37,256 bases of DNA from Nitrospirota bacterium (GCA_003229375.1 QIDP01000171.1:1-37256), one strand, 5' to 3'. Numbered from the stretch's first letter, positions 15,000 to 24,855 are shown. The notes: generated from the sequence alone by a model not told the origin. A program made the numbers and translations.

Positions 15000-16097
15000 T
15001 TAAGTTCCTATCGGCAACCTGATTATAAATGCAGCCCCTCTATTAACTTCACTCTCTACCTTTATAGTCCCACCATGGCGCTCCACTATCCTGCGGGTAA
15101 TGGACAGGCCGAGACCTGTCCCTCTGCCAGGCCCCTTCGTGGTAAAAAAAGGATCAAAGATATTCTCAATATACTCCCCGGGAATCCCATATCCGGTATC
15201 TCTGACCTCTATCTCAGCGAATCTGCTATCTTCCTCGTGTGTAACAATAGTCAATGTATCATTATCTCTCATAGCATCAAAGGCATTGATGATTATATTT
15301 ACAAATACCTGCATCATCTCTATGTAGTTTGCCTTCACAATAGATGATGCCTTATAATCCCTGACAATATTGATATCCACAGATATTGGAAAAAGTTCCA
15401 CCAGTTTTAAGGACTCTTCTATCATATCATTTATACTTACAGAGGATATCTTATTATCATGAACCGCCTTTGAATATTGTGAAAGATCTTTAATTATATC
15501 GGTGATGCGTCCGGATAATTTTAATATATCTTTTGCATATTTTTTTGCAATGTTCAGATCCTTTGTATTACGTATTATTTCTGCAGAACCACTTATACCA
15601 AGAAGCATATTATTTATCTCATGGGCAATACCTGAGGCAAGCGTACCTATCCCGGCGAGCTTTTCTGACTGAATCAACTGTTCTTCCAATCTTTTCTTTT
15701 CATTATCAAGCAACCTCTTTTTGATTGTCTTTGAGACAACGCTGGGAATCATTTTCAAATAGTTAGAGGATTTGATTATATAATCATACGCCCCCTTCTT
15801 CATAGCCCTAACAGCAATCCTCTCATCGCCATGTCCTGTTACTATTATAACAGGGGTCTTATATCCATGTTTGTTGATCCTCCCTAACACCTCTATGCCA
15901 TTTATTACGGGTAGGAAATAGTCCAACAATACTGCATCATAATCCATCATAGCAAGCCTTTCCAGACAATCATCACCTGAAACAGCAACATCTATCTTGA
16001 AAATTGGATCATATTCTTCCAGTACCTCCTTGGTCAGCATAATGTGATCAGTATCGTCATCAACCAACAGAATATTTACCTCCTTTTCGATACCCAA
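15000..16097 (-). CDS. Receiver-histidine kinase hybrid, copy B
   Basis: A 365-residue soluble protein with an N-terminal receiver (1 to about 125: LLVDDDTDHIML, phospho-acceptor in AVLLDYFLPVING, YIIKSSNYLK) followed by a coiled linker and a histidine kinase. The H-box is ASGIAHEINNMLLGI, the N-box NIIINAFDAM, the G1 box VRDTGYGIP and the G2 box GRGTGLGLSIT. The receiver-before-kinase order means it accepts phosphate or is gated by it and then passes it on. It is closely similar to the protein at 16586-17674. No transmembrane segment. Last gene of the minus-strand signalling run; starts 22 bases after the receiver gene. Confidence 0.92.
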   Translation of the reverse strand: MGIEKEVNILLVDDDTDHIMLTKEVLEEYDPIFKIDVAVSGDDCLERLAMMDYDAVLLDYFLPVINGIEVLGRINKHGYKTPVIIVTGHGDERIAVRAMKKGAYDYIIKSSNYLKMIPSVVSKTIKKRLLDNEKKRLEEQLIQSEKLAGIGTLASGIAHEINNMLLGISGSAEIIRNTKDLNIAKKYAKDILKLSGRITDIIKDLSQYSKAVHDNKISSVSINDMIEESLKLVELFPISVDINIVRDYKASSIVKANYIEMMQVFVNIIINAFDAMRDNDTLTIVTHEEDSRFAEIEVRDTGYGIPGEYIENIFDPFFTTKGPGRGTGLGLSITRRIVERHGGTIKVESEVNRGAAFIIRLPIGT

Positions 16098-16119
16098 TTT
16101 AGTATCTCCTTCTTAAACA

Positions 16120-16560
16120 TTACTTAGGAAGCGAATTTGTAATGACCCAGTATAACTTTATATTCCTTATCTTCTCAATGAACTCATCTAAATTAACAGG
16201 TTTTGTCACATAGCTATTAGCCCCACAGAGATAACCTTCTGCTATCTCTTCATCTCTTGATGAGGTAGTTAGCAATATCACAGGAATCGATTTGAGATCA
16301 GGATCACTCTTAAGCTGCCTTAAAACCTCCATACCGTCCACTTTGGGTAGCTTGATGTCGAGTAGTATCAGACCCGGGCGAGGAGATTTTTCCTTATCAA
16401 TGTATTTCCCTTTCTGATACAAATAATCAAGGGCCTCCTGACCATCCTCAACCACATATATCTCATGTACTACACCATTTTCTTCTAATGCTTCTTTGGT
16501 AAAGATAATATGATCCGGATTATCTTCAACTATTAAGATGTTTATAAATTTAGAATCCAT
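16120..16560 (-). CDS. Rcp1-type single-domain response regulator, copy B
   Basis: A 146-residue lone receiver domain: acidic pocket IVEDNPDHIIFTKEAL, phospho-acceptor in LILLDIKLPKVDG, switch residues LLTTSSRDEE and the conserved lysine in YVTKPVN. The inserted loop DYLYQKGKYIDKEKSPRPG is typical of Rcp1-like regulators that pair with phytochrome-type kinases. Without an output domain it acts through protein contact or as a phosphate shuttle. It sits between two receiver-kinase genes and is a paralogue of the regulator at 17877-18332. Confidence 0.92.
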   Translation of the reverse strand: MDSKFINILIVEDNPDHIIFTKEALEENGVVHEIYVVEDGQEALDYLYQKGKYIDKEKSPRPGLILLDIKLPKVDGMEVLRQLKSDPDLKSIPVILLTTSSRDEEIAEGYLCGANSYVTKPVNLDEFIEKIRNIKLYWVITNSLPK

Positions 16561-16585
16561 TTTATCATTTGTTCAAATAGAGTTA

Positions 16586-17674
16586 TTACCACATCGGCAA
16601 CTTAACTGTAAAAGTAGTGCCTCTCCCTGCTTTACTCCTTACATCAATCATCCCTCCATAACGTTCTACTATCCTGTGGACAACTGATAGACCTAGCCCT
16701 GTTCCTTGACCGGGCTCCTTTGTGGTATAAAAAGGTTCAAAAATACGGTTGATCAGGTCTTCCGGTATCCCAATTCCGATATCATCAATCTCTACCTCTG
16801 TCAACCTCTCTTTATCCCTTGTTGATATGGTAAGTCTACCCTTACCATTCATTGCCTCTATAGCATTTTTTATTATATTCATAAATACCTGGGTGATTTC
16901 AATAGGATTTATATTTATCATTGATGATGCCTTATAATCCTTGACAAGCTCGATATCTGTGAAATGAGGAGAGAGTTTCATCAGATTTAAGGATTCATCT
17001 ATCATATCATTCACCTTTACCAAAGATATCTCCTCCTTCTGAACCACTCTCGAATACAGAGAAAGATTGTCAATTATTGTAGCGATGCGTTTAGAGAGTT
17101 TTAATATATCGTCCGCATACTTTACGGTAATATCTATATCTTCAGCATCCCGTATTATTTCGGCTGAACCACAGATACCCTGTAAAGGATTATTTATCTC
17201 GTGAGCAATCCCTGATGCAAGGGTACCTATACCGGCCAGCTTCTCTGATTGGATCAGACGCTGCTCCAATCTTTCTTTCTCTTTCTTTAATTTATACCCC
17301 TCGATGACCTTTGAGATAGTACCGGGGAGTATCTTTAGATAGTTAGCAGACTTGATTATATAATCCTGTGCGCCTTGCTTTATAGACTCTACAGCGACCA
17401 TCTCATCACCCTGTCCGGTAACCATGATTATAGGAATATCATACCCCTCTTTTCTTATATCTTTTAGTATTTTCAGGCCGTTCCTCTTAGGTAGATTATA
17501 ATCGAGAAGCACCAGACTGTAATCCTCTTCCGGCAACTTTTTTAGACACTCCTCCACATTTGTAGCTACATCAATATTGATGTTAGGATTATGTCTTTCT
17601 ATTGCCCTTTTTGTCAATATTATATCGTCCGGATTATCCTCAACTAACATAACAGTTAAGGGCTTCTCTCCCAT
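16586..17674 (-). CDS. Receiver-histidine kinase hybrid, copy A
   Basis: A 362-residue paralogue of the 15000-16097 protein with the same domain order: receiver (MLVEDNPDDIILTKRAI, LVLLDYNLPKRNG, YIIKSANYLK) then histidine kinase (ASGIAHEINNPLQGI, NIIKNAIEAM, DDIGIGIP, GQGTGLGLSVV). The linker motif RLIQSEKLAGIGTL is near-identical in both. Soluble, no sensory domain other than the receiver. Followed 25 bases later by the lone receiver gene, so the pair receiver plus receiver-kinase exists twice in this cluster. Confidence 0.92.
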   Translation of the reverse strand: MGEKPLTVMLVEDNPDDIILTKRAIERHNPNINIDVATNVEECLKKLPEEDYSLVLLDYNLPKRNGLKILKDIRKEGYDIPIIMVTGQGDEMVAVESIKQGAQDYIIKSANYLKILPGTISKVIEGYKLKKEKERLEQRLIQSEKLAGIGTLASGIAHEINNPLQGICGSAEIIRDAEDIDITVKYADDILKLSKRIATIIDNLSLYSRVVQKEEISLVKVNDMIDESLNLMKLSPHFTDIELVKDYKASSMININPIEITQVFMNIIKNAIEAMNGKGRLTISTRDKERLTEVEIDDIGIGIPEDLINRIFEPFYTTKEPGQGTGLGLSVVHRIVERYGGMIDVRSKAGRGTTFTVKLPMW

Positions 17675-17755
17675 GATACCCTCCTCGTAACAGTTTTCGA
17701 TCAGGCACTATTTAAATATAGCTAAACTTCAATGCAAAATGCAAATATTATAACC

Positions 17756-17850
17756 TAAATTGAGCGATTCTTTTATGTCGGGCGAGACGCCCGACCTACT
17801 ATTGGCTGCATTATCAGCCCTTCCTGGTAGGACAGGCGTCTCGCCTGTCC
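17756..17850. repeat. GC-rich double-hairpin interspersed element, copy 2
   Basis: Contains two perfect hairpins, gtcgggcg/cgcccgac (17777-17795) and ggacaggcg/cgcctgtcc (17830-17850), joined by a spacer with attggctg. It matches 12984-13075 in inverse orientation. Here it lies within the signalling run between a response regulator stop and the start of the next receiver-kinase, where it may limit or protect the transcript. Confidence 0.7.
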
Positions 17851-17859
17851 TCACTTTTA

Positions 17860-17886
17860 CCCATCTACTCATTTACTCATCCACTT
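17860..17886 (-). repeat. AGTGGATGAGTA-type short repeat over a stop codon, copy 2
   Basis: Minus-strand AAGTGGATGAGTAAATGAGT and neighbours form the end of the response regulator gene (ISG, stop). It matches the legC end at 2661-2696 with three mismatches in 26 bases. Confidence 0.55.
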
Positions 17887-18332
17887 ATAATTGGCGGGGT
17901 ATTTGTCAGAACCCAGTAGAGTTCTATATTTTTGACCACATCGATGAATTTATTAAACTCTACCGGCTTCATTATATAACTATTTACCCCCAAATCGTAA
18001 CTCCTGATTATGTCTTCATCCCTTCTGGATGTTGTAAGTATTACTACTGGTATCAGTTTAAGCTTTCGATCGTTCTTTATCTGTTTTAATACCTCCATTC
18101 CATTAATCTTTGGCAGTTTTATATCTAACAGTATAAGCCCCGGTCTCGGTGATTTTTCCTTCTCTTTATAATTTCCCCTGTGAAACAAATAATTGAGCGC
18201 TTCCTCCCCATCCCTTACTACATGCATATTATTCGATATCTTTCCCCGCCTCAATGCCATTACAGTCAACTCTACATCATCAATATTATCTTCAACTAGT
18301 AATATTTCTATAGGTACCGACTCTGTTTCCAT
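17877..18332 (-). CDS. Rcp1-type single-domain response regulator, copy A
   Basis: A 151-residue lone receiver: LLVEDNIDDVELTVMAL, phospho-acceptor in LILLDIKLPKING, LTTSRRDED, and YIMKPVEFNKF. It has the Rcp1-like insert NYLFHRGNYKEKEKSPRPG. I chose ATG 18332 because GGAGAG lies just before it; an upstream ATG would add nine residues through that site. It starts 66 bases after the Rossmann-PAS kinase gene, whose kinase half is of the phytochrome-like type that normally pairs with Rcp1 regulators, so they are a likely cognate pair. Its last residues and stop lie in a short repeat. Confidence 0.9.
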   Translation of the reverse strand: METESVPIEILLVEDNIDDVELTVMALRRGKISNNMHVVRDGEEALNYLFHRGNYKEKEKSPRPGLILLDIKLPKINGMEVLKQIKNDRKLKLIPVVILTTSRRDEDIIRSYDLGVNSYIMKPVEFNKFIDVVKNIELYWVLTNTPPIISG

Positions 18333-18397
18333 TTTCTCTCCTATTTGATTAATCGGCATAAAACCTCTACCCCCAATCCATAACTTTAGCTCACTTA

Positions 18398-19825
18398 TTA
18401 GTCTTTAGGTATAATAAAATAAAAGGTACTCCCTTCCCCAATCTTAGACTTCACCCAGATATTCCCGTTATGAAGCTCTATTATCCTTTTAACAATAGTC
18501 AAACCTATCCCTGTACCCCCATACTCTTCAGAGTTATGGAGACGATGGAATATATCAAAGATAGTAGAAAGATATTCCGATTCAATCCCGATCCCATTGT
18601 CCTTTACATAAAATTCATAATGGGTCTTCTTGTCTTTATAGCCTATCTCGATTTTTGGAGTCTTATTCTTATCAACAAACTTAATCGCATTGCTGATCAG
18701 ATTGGATAACATCTGGACCATTCTAACTCTATCACAACGAATAGATGGAAGACTACTAACAATATTAAGTTCTGCCTTATTATCCTCAAGATTATACCGC
18801 AATACCTCCTTTACCTTATTCAGAATATCAAGAACACTGACCCTGGTATGTGGATTTGTAACTTTCCCTATTCTAGAGAGTTCAAGAAGATCCCTTATCA
18901 GCCTTCCCATATGGGAAGCTGCATTCCTGATACGGGCAAGGTAATGCCTCCCATCCTTGTCCAGCTTATCTTTGTAGTCATCCAACAGTATGGTAGCAAA
19001 ACCGTCAATAGTCCTGAGAGGCGCCTTGAGATCATGAGAGACAGTGTATACAAAATTCTCTAACTCCTGATTACTTTCAATGAGTTCTTTCTCCAGTTTT
19101 TTCTTTTCTGTTATGTCCTTACTTATACCAACAGTACCAATCACCTTATTAGAATCATCCTTCAGTTGAGATAGGGTAAGACTTATATATATATATCCGT
19201 CTCCTTTTGTAACAAATCTTGTCTCATAACTTGACACATCTCCCTCTTTAATCACCTTCTCCATCAATTCTCTCTGTGCGTCTTTGTCAAACCATATCTC
19301 TTTGATATGTGTTCCGATAACATCTTCCCTCTTATATCCCAGTATCTTCTCTGCTCCTTTATTGAATGAAACTATATTCATATCAGTATCAGTGGTAATG
19401 ATCATATCAGCAGAATGCTCCAGGATATTCTCCAAATAATTTTTCATATCGTTTAATTTTACGACTGCTAATTCTAATTTCTTATATAGCTTCTCCTCTC
19501 TTTTTTTCTCAGTATAGACCAGATCCCACAGGAGCCTGGCACCCAGTCCTCCAAGGATATCTATACCTTCTTTATTCTCTTTCTCCAATTCACTCGTGAT
19601 TAGGGGATCACCGGTAAGATTTATTATCATATCCAATCCTTTAATCAATAAAAGATCCATATAATTCAATGTAATAGGAATACCAAGTTCCTTTGCAATC
19701 TTCAATCCTGGGGCACTACTATCCTTTTCAGCTACCCATAGTACCTTGATATCAGGGTATCTATTCAGGATAGGCAGCAGGGCAGACCCACCCCGTCCGG
19801 CCCCTACCAATGCAATATTTTTCAT
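18398..19825 (-). CDS. Histidine kinase with N-terminal Rossmann-type domain and PAS domain
   Basis: A 475-residue soluble sensor kinase. Residues 1 to about 100 look like a dinucleotide-binding Rossmann fold: MKNIALVGAGRGGSALL has Gly8-x-Gly10-x2-Gly13, followed by a second strand VLWVAEKD and LDMIINLTGDP. A coiled segment leads to a PAS domain (about 125-240, ILEHSADMIITTDTD, GYKREDVIGTHI). The kinase core has the H-box FVYTVSHDLKAPLRTI, N-box QMLSNLISNAIKF, G1 VKDNGIGIE and G2 YGGTGIGLTIV. The start at 19825 lies eight bases after the leuC stop; a longer frame reaching 20041 would overlap leuC in another frame and is rejected. What the Rossmann part binds is unknown; NAD(P) is the obvious guess. 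Confidence 0.88.
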   Translation of the reverse strand: MKNIALVGAGRGGSALLPILNRYPDIKVLWVAEKDSSAPGLKIAKELGIPITLNYMDLLLIKGLDMIINLTGDPLITSELEKENKEGIDILGGLGARLLWDLVYTEKKREEKLYKKLELAVVKLNDMKNYLENILEHSADMIITTDTDMNIVSFNKGAEKILGYKREDVIGTHIKEIWFDKDAQRELMEKVIKEGDVSSYETRFVTKGDGYIYISLTLSQLKDDSNKVIGTVGISKDITEKKKLEKELIESNQELENFVYTVSHDLKAPLRTIDGFATILLDDYKDKLDKDGRHYLARIRNAASHMGRLIRDLLELSRIGKVTNPHTRVSVLDILNKVKEVLRYNLEDNKAELNIVSSLPSIRCDRVRMVQMLSNLISNAIKFVDKNKTPKIEIGYKDKKTHYEFYVKDNGIGIESEYLSTIFDIFHRLHNSEEYGGTGIGLTIVKRIIELHNGNIWVKSKIGEGSTFYFIIPKD

Positions 19826-19833
19826 AATTCTTC

Positions 19834-21099
19834 TTACCTTATAACCTCTTCCGGACCGGCGATCCTCCCCTTGATGGCCGATGCAGCCGCTACAGCCGGA
19901 TTTGTGAGATATATCTCGCTCTTGGGATGTCCCATTCGTCCTACAAAGTTCCTGTTGGTAGTAGATACTGCCCGTTCCCCTTCGCCCAATATCCCCATAT
20001 GGCCTCCTAAACAGGGCCCACATGTAGGTGTGCTGATACATGCCTCGGCCTCTAAAAAAATCTCAAGGAGCCCTGCCTTCATAGCATCATTATATACCCT
20101 TTGAGTTGCCGGGATAATTATTAACCTGACATTTTTATTGACCTTTTTCCCCTCAAGTACCGAAGCTGCCTCCTCCAGGTCAGAAAACCGACCATTTGTG
20201 CAGGAACCTATAACGACCTGATCTATAGGTATTTCATCCACTTCACTGATAGGTCTTGTATTTGCAGGAAGATGCGGAAAGGCTATCTGGGGTTCAATGC
20301 TATTACAATCAAACTCATAGATATCAGAATACATGGCATCCTTATCGCTATTATACAACTTATAATCCCTTTTTCTCCTTTCCTTAATATACTTAAGCGT
20401 AGTTTCATCGGGTAGGAATATCCCGTTCTTGGCACCTGCTTCAATAGCCATATTCGCCATGGTAAACCTTGCATCCATTGAGAGATTATCAACTATCTCT
20501 CCTGTAAACTCCATTGCCTTGTATAATGCACCATCAACCCCTATCTTTCCTATAGTATATAATATAAGATCCTTGCCGGTTACCCACTTCTGCAGTTTGC
20601 CATAGAATATGAATTTGATGGATTCAGGGACCTTAAACCATGTCTCTCCTGTAATCATTGTTGCACACAGATCTGTACTCCCAACCCCGGTAGAGAATGC
20701 ACCTAATGCACCATAGGTGCATGTATGGGAATCCGCACCTATAATGACATCGCCCGGAAGGACAAGCCCCTTTTCCGGCAGGAGAACATGTTCTATCCCC
20801 ATCCTCCCTACCTCAAAGTAATGAGTAATATTATATCTCTTTGCAAACCTTCTCAACTTAATACTCTGCTGGGCAGATTTAATATCCTTGTTAGGTGTAA
20901 AATGATCGGGGACGAGGATTATCCTGTCTCTGTCAAAGACCTTTTCAACCCCTGTCTTCTCAAACTCCTCTATAGCAATAGGGGCTGTTATATCGTTTCC
21001 CAGGGCTATATCCACCTTTACATTGATCAATTCCCCGGGGCCCACCCTCTCTACTCCGGCATGAGCAGCTAATATCTTCTCTGTTATAGTCATACCCAT
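19834..21099 (-). CDS. leuC: 3-isopropylmalate dehydratase large subunit (LeuC/aconitase family)
   Basis: The large subunit of isopropylmalate isomerase, a [4Fe-4S] enzyme of leucine synthesis converting 2- to 3-isopropylmalate. The 421-residue protein is of the shorter LeuC/HacA type. Motifs: [33 protein letters not shown], and the cluster cysteines in HTCTYG, GSCTNGR and TCGPCLGG. The HacA-type relatives also act on homoaconitate, so the substrate is not fully certain. An AAGGA motif precedes the ATG. No leuD small-subunit gene is adjacent; the next gene, eight bases downstream, is the Rossmann-PAS kinase. Confidence 0.93.
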   Translation of the reverse strand: MGMTITEKILAAHAGVERVGPGELINVKVDIALGNDITAPIAIEEFEKTGVEKVFDRDRIILVPDHFTPNKDIKSAQQSIKLRRFAKRYNITHYFEVGRMGIEHVLLPEKGLVLPGDVIIGADSHTCTYGALGAFSTGVGSTDLCATMITGETWFKVPESIKFIFYGKLQKWVTGKDLILYTIGKIGVDGALYKAMEFTGEIVDNLSMDARFTMANMAIEAGAKNGIFLPDETTLKYIKERRKRDYKLYNSDKDAMYSDIYEFDCNSIEPQIAFPHLPANTRPISEVDEIPIDQVVIGSCTNGRFSDLEEAASVLEGKKVNKNVRLIIIPATQRVYNDAMKAGLLEIFLEAEACISTPTCGPCLGGHMGILGEGERAVSTTNRNFVGRMGHPKSEIYLTNPAVAAASAIKGRIAGPEEVIR

Positions 21100-21137
21100 G
21101 AATAAAATCCTTCTCTTAAAATATCAAAATAAACAAT

Positions 21138-22535
21138 TTACCTGTCAAACAGCTTCAATTGCAAGGTATCTATACCGGGAAATTCTACAGGATACCTTCC
21201 ATTGAAACAGGCTGTACAAAAACCGTCCTTTCTATCATCAAACGCCGTCATCATACCATTGAGGCTCAGGTAGGCAAGACTGTCTGCCCTTAGGTGTTTT
21301 CTGATATCCTCTATGCTATGTGTTGCCGCAATCAATTCCTTTCTGGTAGGGGTATCTATACCATAAAAACAGGGATAAGAGGTAGGTGGAGAACCTATAC
21401 GCATATGTACCTCCCTTGCCCCTGCATCTCTAACCATCCTTACTATCTTCCGGCTTGTAGTCCCCCTGACTATGGAATCATCCACTATAATCACCCTCTT
21501 CCCTTTGATTACCTCCTTAACCGGATTAAGTTTTAGTTTGACACCAAAGTGACGGATGGCCTGGGATGGTTCTATAAATGTCCTCCCGACATAGTGACTC
21601 CTGATCAATCCCATTTCAAAAGGTATTCCGGAATGCTCTGAATATCCCAGGGCTGTTGGCAGGCCGGAATCAGGCACAGGGATAACCATATCCACCTCCA
21701 CAGGTGATTCCTGAGACAATCTTGCACCGAATCTCTTTCTCATAAGATTTACATTTTCACCAAATATATTGCTGTCAGGACGGGAAAAGTATACAAATTC
21801 AAAAATACATTTGGCATGTTTCCGGGAAGGGAATGGGTCAAAAGAGTAAATTCCATTATTGTTTATCACAACTATCTCGCCGGGTCTAATATCCCTTACA
21901 AACTCTGCTTCTACAAGGTCAAAGGCACATGTCTCTGAGGCAAGGACATAAGAATCTTTTAACTTTCCGAGACATAGCGGTCTGAAACCATAAGGATCCC
22001 TCACACCTATCAATTCATCTTCTGACATCAATAAGAGGGAATATGCACCCTTTATCCTTGTCATGGCATCAGCAACCCTATCAACTAATCTGGTCTCCTT
22101 AGAATGGGCAATCAGATGGACTATTACTTCACTATCCATAGTAGAACGAAAGATAGTGCCATACGTCTCAAGCTCTTTCCTGATTACCAATGTGTTAACC
22201 AGATTTCCGTTGTGTGCCAGGGCAAGAGACCCCATCGAGTAGTCAATAACAAATGGTTGGGCATTTTTCAACAGGCTTGAGCCTGTAGTGGAGTAACGAT
22301 TGTGTCCAACAGCCATCCTCCCGGGTAATTTTTTTAAAATTTCATCCGAGAAGACATCGGCAACTAACCCCATCGAAATCTCTGCATAAAGCTCTTTACT
22401 GTCTGATGAGACTATACCGCAACTCTCCTGCCCTCTATGCTGAAGGGCGTGGAGACCAAGGTAGGTTATGTTTGCTGCCTCCGGGTGATTATATATCCCG
22501 AACAGCCCGCACTCCTCATGAAATTTATCAAACAT
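21138..22535 (-). CDS. purF: Amidophosphoribosyltransferase
   Basis: PurF makes 5-phosphoribosylamine from PRPP and glutamine, the first committed step of purine synthesis. The 465-residue protein has a short propeptide before catalytic Cys9 (HEECGLFG), the N-terminal glutaminase (LQHRGQESCGI, GHNRYSTTG) and the phosphoribosyltransferase with the PRPP loop VIIVDDSIVRGTT. CIFEFVYFSRPDS and the C-terminal CTACFNGRYP indicate the oxygen-labile [4Fe-4S] Bacillus-type enzyme. It follows purL on the same strand; a palindromic repeat fills the gap between them. Confidence 0.96.
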   Translation of the reverse strand: MFDKFHEECGLFGIYNHPEAANITYLGLHALQHRGQESCGIVSSDSKELYAEISMGLVADVFSDEILKKLPGRMAVGHNRYSTTGSSLLKNAQPFVIDYSMGSLALAHNGNLVNTLVIRKELETYGTIFRSTMDSEVIVHLIAHSKETRLVDRVADAMTRIKGAYSLLLMSEDELIGVRDPYGFRPLCLGKLKDSYVLASETCAFDLVEAEFVRDIRPGEIVVINNNGIYSFDPFPSRKHAKCIFEFVYFSRPDSNIFGENVNLMRKRFGARLSQESPVEVDMVIPVPDSGLPTALGYSEHSGIPFEMGLIRSHYVGRTFIEPSQAIRHFGVKLKLNPVKEVIKGKRVIIVDDSIVRGTTSRKIVRMVRDAGAREVHMRIGSPPTSYPCFYGIDTPTRKELIAATHSIEDIRKHLRADSLAYLSLNGMMTAFDDRKDGFCTACFNGRYPVEFPGIDTLQLKLFDR

Positions 22536-22547
22536 AATTATATTAAA

Positions 22548-22657
22548 AAAGTGCCTAAAGTGAGCTAAAGTGCCTAAAGTGAGCTAAAGTTATTGGAAAA
22601 TTTTTATAATCCATAACTTTAGGCACTTTAGTTCACTTTAGGCACTTTAGCTCACTT
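22548..22657. repeat. Tandem and inverted GTGAGCTAAAGTGCCTAAA repeat between purL and purF
   Basis: The left arm (22548-22590) has two copies of a 19-base unit, the right arm (22614-22657) the same units inverted, with a 23-base AT-rich loop. The right arm encodes the last residues and the stop of purL. The family recurs at 30985-31020 and 31183-31226. Confidence 0.75.
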
Positions 22658-24855
22658 ATTTTTCCCCATTTCTCTGCTATTTTTTCTGTTTCTATTCTTA
22701 TTATAGCATCTCCATTAATATTTATGGTCAATTTATTGCTATCTACCCTGCCGAGTAGCTTAAGGGGACATCCTTTATTATCGGCAATTTTTTGTAATAA
22801 CGAAAAATCGTTCTCATCAAGTGAAACAATAATCCTGGACTGAGATTCACCAAAGAGAAGGGCATCCCTTCTCATGGGGCTGTCAAGATCAACAGTCACT
22901 CCAAATATTCTTTCTTTATTTGAGATACAACATTCTGCCAGGGTAACTCCCAATCCTCCCTCTGAGCAATCATGGGCAGATATTATAATACCTGCACGAA
23001 TAGCCTCCAGACAGGTATCATGGACCATTTTTTCCCTTTTGAGATCGATCTTAGGTGGAATACCTTTCTCGAGGTTATGGATCACCTTTAGATACTCACT
23101 TCCTCCGATTTCCTCCTCTGTTTTGCCTATAAGTACTATAATATCTCCTTCCTTTTTGAACCACGGAGTGCAGTGAAGGGAATAATCATCTATAAGACCG
23201 ACCATTGCTATTGTCGGTGTGGGATATATAGCAACCCCTTGAGTCTCATTATAGAAACTGACATTACCACCGACCACAGGGGTATTCAGGAAAAGGCATG
23301 CCTCACTGATTCCTTTTATAGATTGTTCAAGCTGCCACATGATCTCCGGATTCTCCGGATTCCCAAAGTTTAAGCAATCTGTAATCGCCAGCGGTTTAGC
23401 GCCCGAGCATACAAGGTTCCGGGCACCCTCAGCAACTGCTATCATACCTCCGGTATAAGGGTCCAGATAACAGTATCGGCTGTTACAATCAACTGTCATG
23501 GCAATGGCCTTGCCGGTCCCCTGGATCCTGATAACAGCGGCATCTGAACCAGGCAGAACAATAGTGTTCACCCTCACCATATGATCGTACTGGCGATATA
23601 CCCACTCCTTACTGGCAATATTCGGTGAACCGAGCAGCCTGAGGAGTATATCAGTGTATTCTTTAGGTTCCTCTATATCATCGAGCCTGAATTCTCTGAG
23701 TCCATCTAAATATCGGGGTTTAGTGGAAGGGCGGGTATATATTGGGGCCTCATTGGCTAATGGTTTTGCAGGGAGTTCTGCAACTACCCTCCCGTTATCC
23801 TTTACCCTTATTATTCCATCAGTAGTGACCTCCCCGACAACAACAACATCCAGATCCCACTTCTTGAATATCCTCTCAATCTCCTCTTCATACCCCTTTT
23901 TAACAACGAGGAGCATTCTCTCCTGTGACTCTGAAAGCATCACCTCATACGGTATCATCCCCTCCTCACGTCTGGGAATCAAAGAGATATCCAGCTCTAT
24001 CCCTGTACCTGCACGGCTTGCCATCTCAGACGATGCACAACTAAGGCCTGCCCCCCCCATATCCTGAATACCTACTATATAATCCTTCTTCATTGCCTCC
24101 AGACATGCCTCGAGGAGGAGCTTTTCAGTAAAGGGATCTCCTACCTGAACAGTAGGGCGTCTCTCCTCTGATTTATCATCAAATTCCTCGGATGCCATGG
24201 TTACCCCATGTATCCCATCCCTTCCTGTCTTTGAACCGACATAGATCACAGGATTACCGGGCCCTGACGCAGATCCCTTGAATATCTTATCAATCTTTAC
24301 TATTCCAAGAGTGAAGGCATTTACAAGTATATTCCCATTATAGCAATCATTGAAGTATATCTCACCCCCTACAGTAGGGACACCCATACAGTTACCGTAG
24401 CCTGCTATACCACTCACAACCCCTTCCATAAGGTATCCTGTCTTTGGATGATCAGGTGAACCGAATCGAAGTGAATTTAAAGATGCTATGGGGCGTGCCC
24501 CCATAGTGAATATATCCCGCAGTATACCCCCGACACCTGTGGCTGCGCCCTGATATGGTTCGATAAATGAAGGATGATTATGACTCTCGATCTTAAAGAC
24601 AACTGCCAATCCATCTCCTATGTCTACTACCCCGGCATTCTCACCAGGCCCATGGATGACTTGCGGTCCATCTACAGGAAGTTTTTTCAGATGTACCTTA
24701 GAGCTCTTATAACTACAGTGCTCGCTCCACATTACAGAGAATATACCTAATTCTGTATAATTAGGCTCTCTTCCCATAATACCTATTATCTTTTGGTATT
24801 CCTCATCAGTCAAACCATGATATGCTACCAATTCCGGGGTTATTTTAGGTTCCAT
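22633..24855 (-). CDS. purL: Phosphoribosylformylglycinamidine synthase subunit PurL (small type)
   Basis: PurL converts formylglycinamide ribonucleotide to the amidine with ATP and ammonia in purine synthesis. At 740 residues it is the small form that works with separate PurQ and PurS. Motifs: EHCSYKSSK near the N-terminus, [51 protein letters not shown] and [18 protein letters not shown] promoter with TTGACA lies upstream (24902-24930). The C-terminus (SELKCLK, stop) is encoded by the interspersed GTGCCTAAAGTGA repeat, an unusual tail. No purine riboswitch was seen in the leader. Confidence 0.96.
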   Translation of the reverse strand: MEPKITPELVAYHGLTDEEYQKIIGIMGREPNYTELGIFSVMWSEHCSYKSSKVHLKKLPVDGPQVIHGPGENAGVVDIGDGLAVVFKIESHNHPSFIEPYQGAATGVGGILRDIFTMGARPIASLNSLRFGSPDHPKTGYLMEGVVSGIAGYGNCMGVPTVGGEIYFNDCYNGNILVNAFTLGIVKIDKIFKGSASGPGNPVIYVGSKTGRDGIHGVTMASEEFDDKSEERRPTVQVGDPFTEKLLLEACLEAMKKDYIVGIQDMGGAGLSCASSEMASRAGTGIELDISLIPRREEGMIPYEVMLSESQERMLLVVKKGYEEEIERIFKKWDLDVVVVGEVTTDGIIRVKDNGRVVAELPAKPLANEAPIYTRPSTKPRYLDGLREFRLDDIEEPKEYTDILLRLLGSPNIASKEWVYRQYDHMVRVNTIVLPGSDAAVIRIQGTGKAIAMTVDCNSRYCYLDPYTGGMIAVAEGARNLVCSGAKPLAITDCLNFGNPENPEIMWQLEQSIKGISEACLFLNTPVVGGNVSFYNETQGVAIYPTPTIAMVGLIDDYSLHCTPWFKKEGDIIVLIGKTEEEIGGSEYLKVIHNLEKGIPPKIDLKREKMVHDTCLEAIRAGIIISAHDCSEGGLGVTLAECCISNKERIFGVTVDLDSPMRRDALLFGESQSRIIVSLDENDFSLLQKIADNKGCPLKLLGRVDSNKLTININGDAIIRIETEKIAEKWGKISELKCLK

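Noticed and set aside
19826-20041. 72-residue N-terminal extension of the Rossmann-PAS kinase
   Set aside because: It overlaps leuC in another frame and reads as low-quality sequence; the ATG at 19825 after the leuC stop starts exactly at the Rossmann motif.
22548-22657. Tandem repeats considered as a CRISPR array
   Set aside because: Units are contiguous without spacers and are arranged as an inverted repeat.
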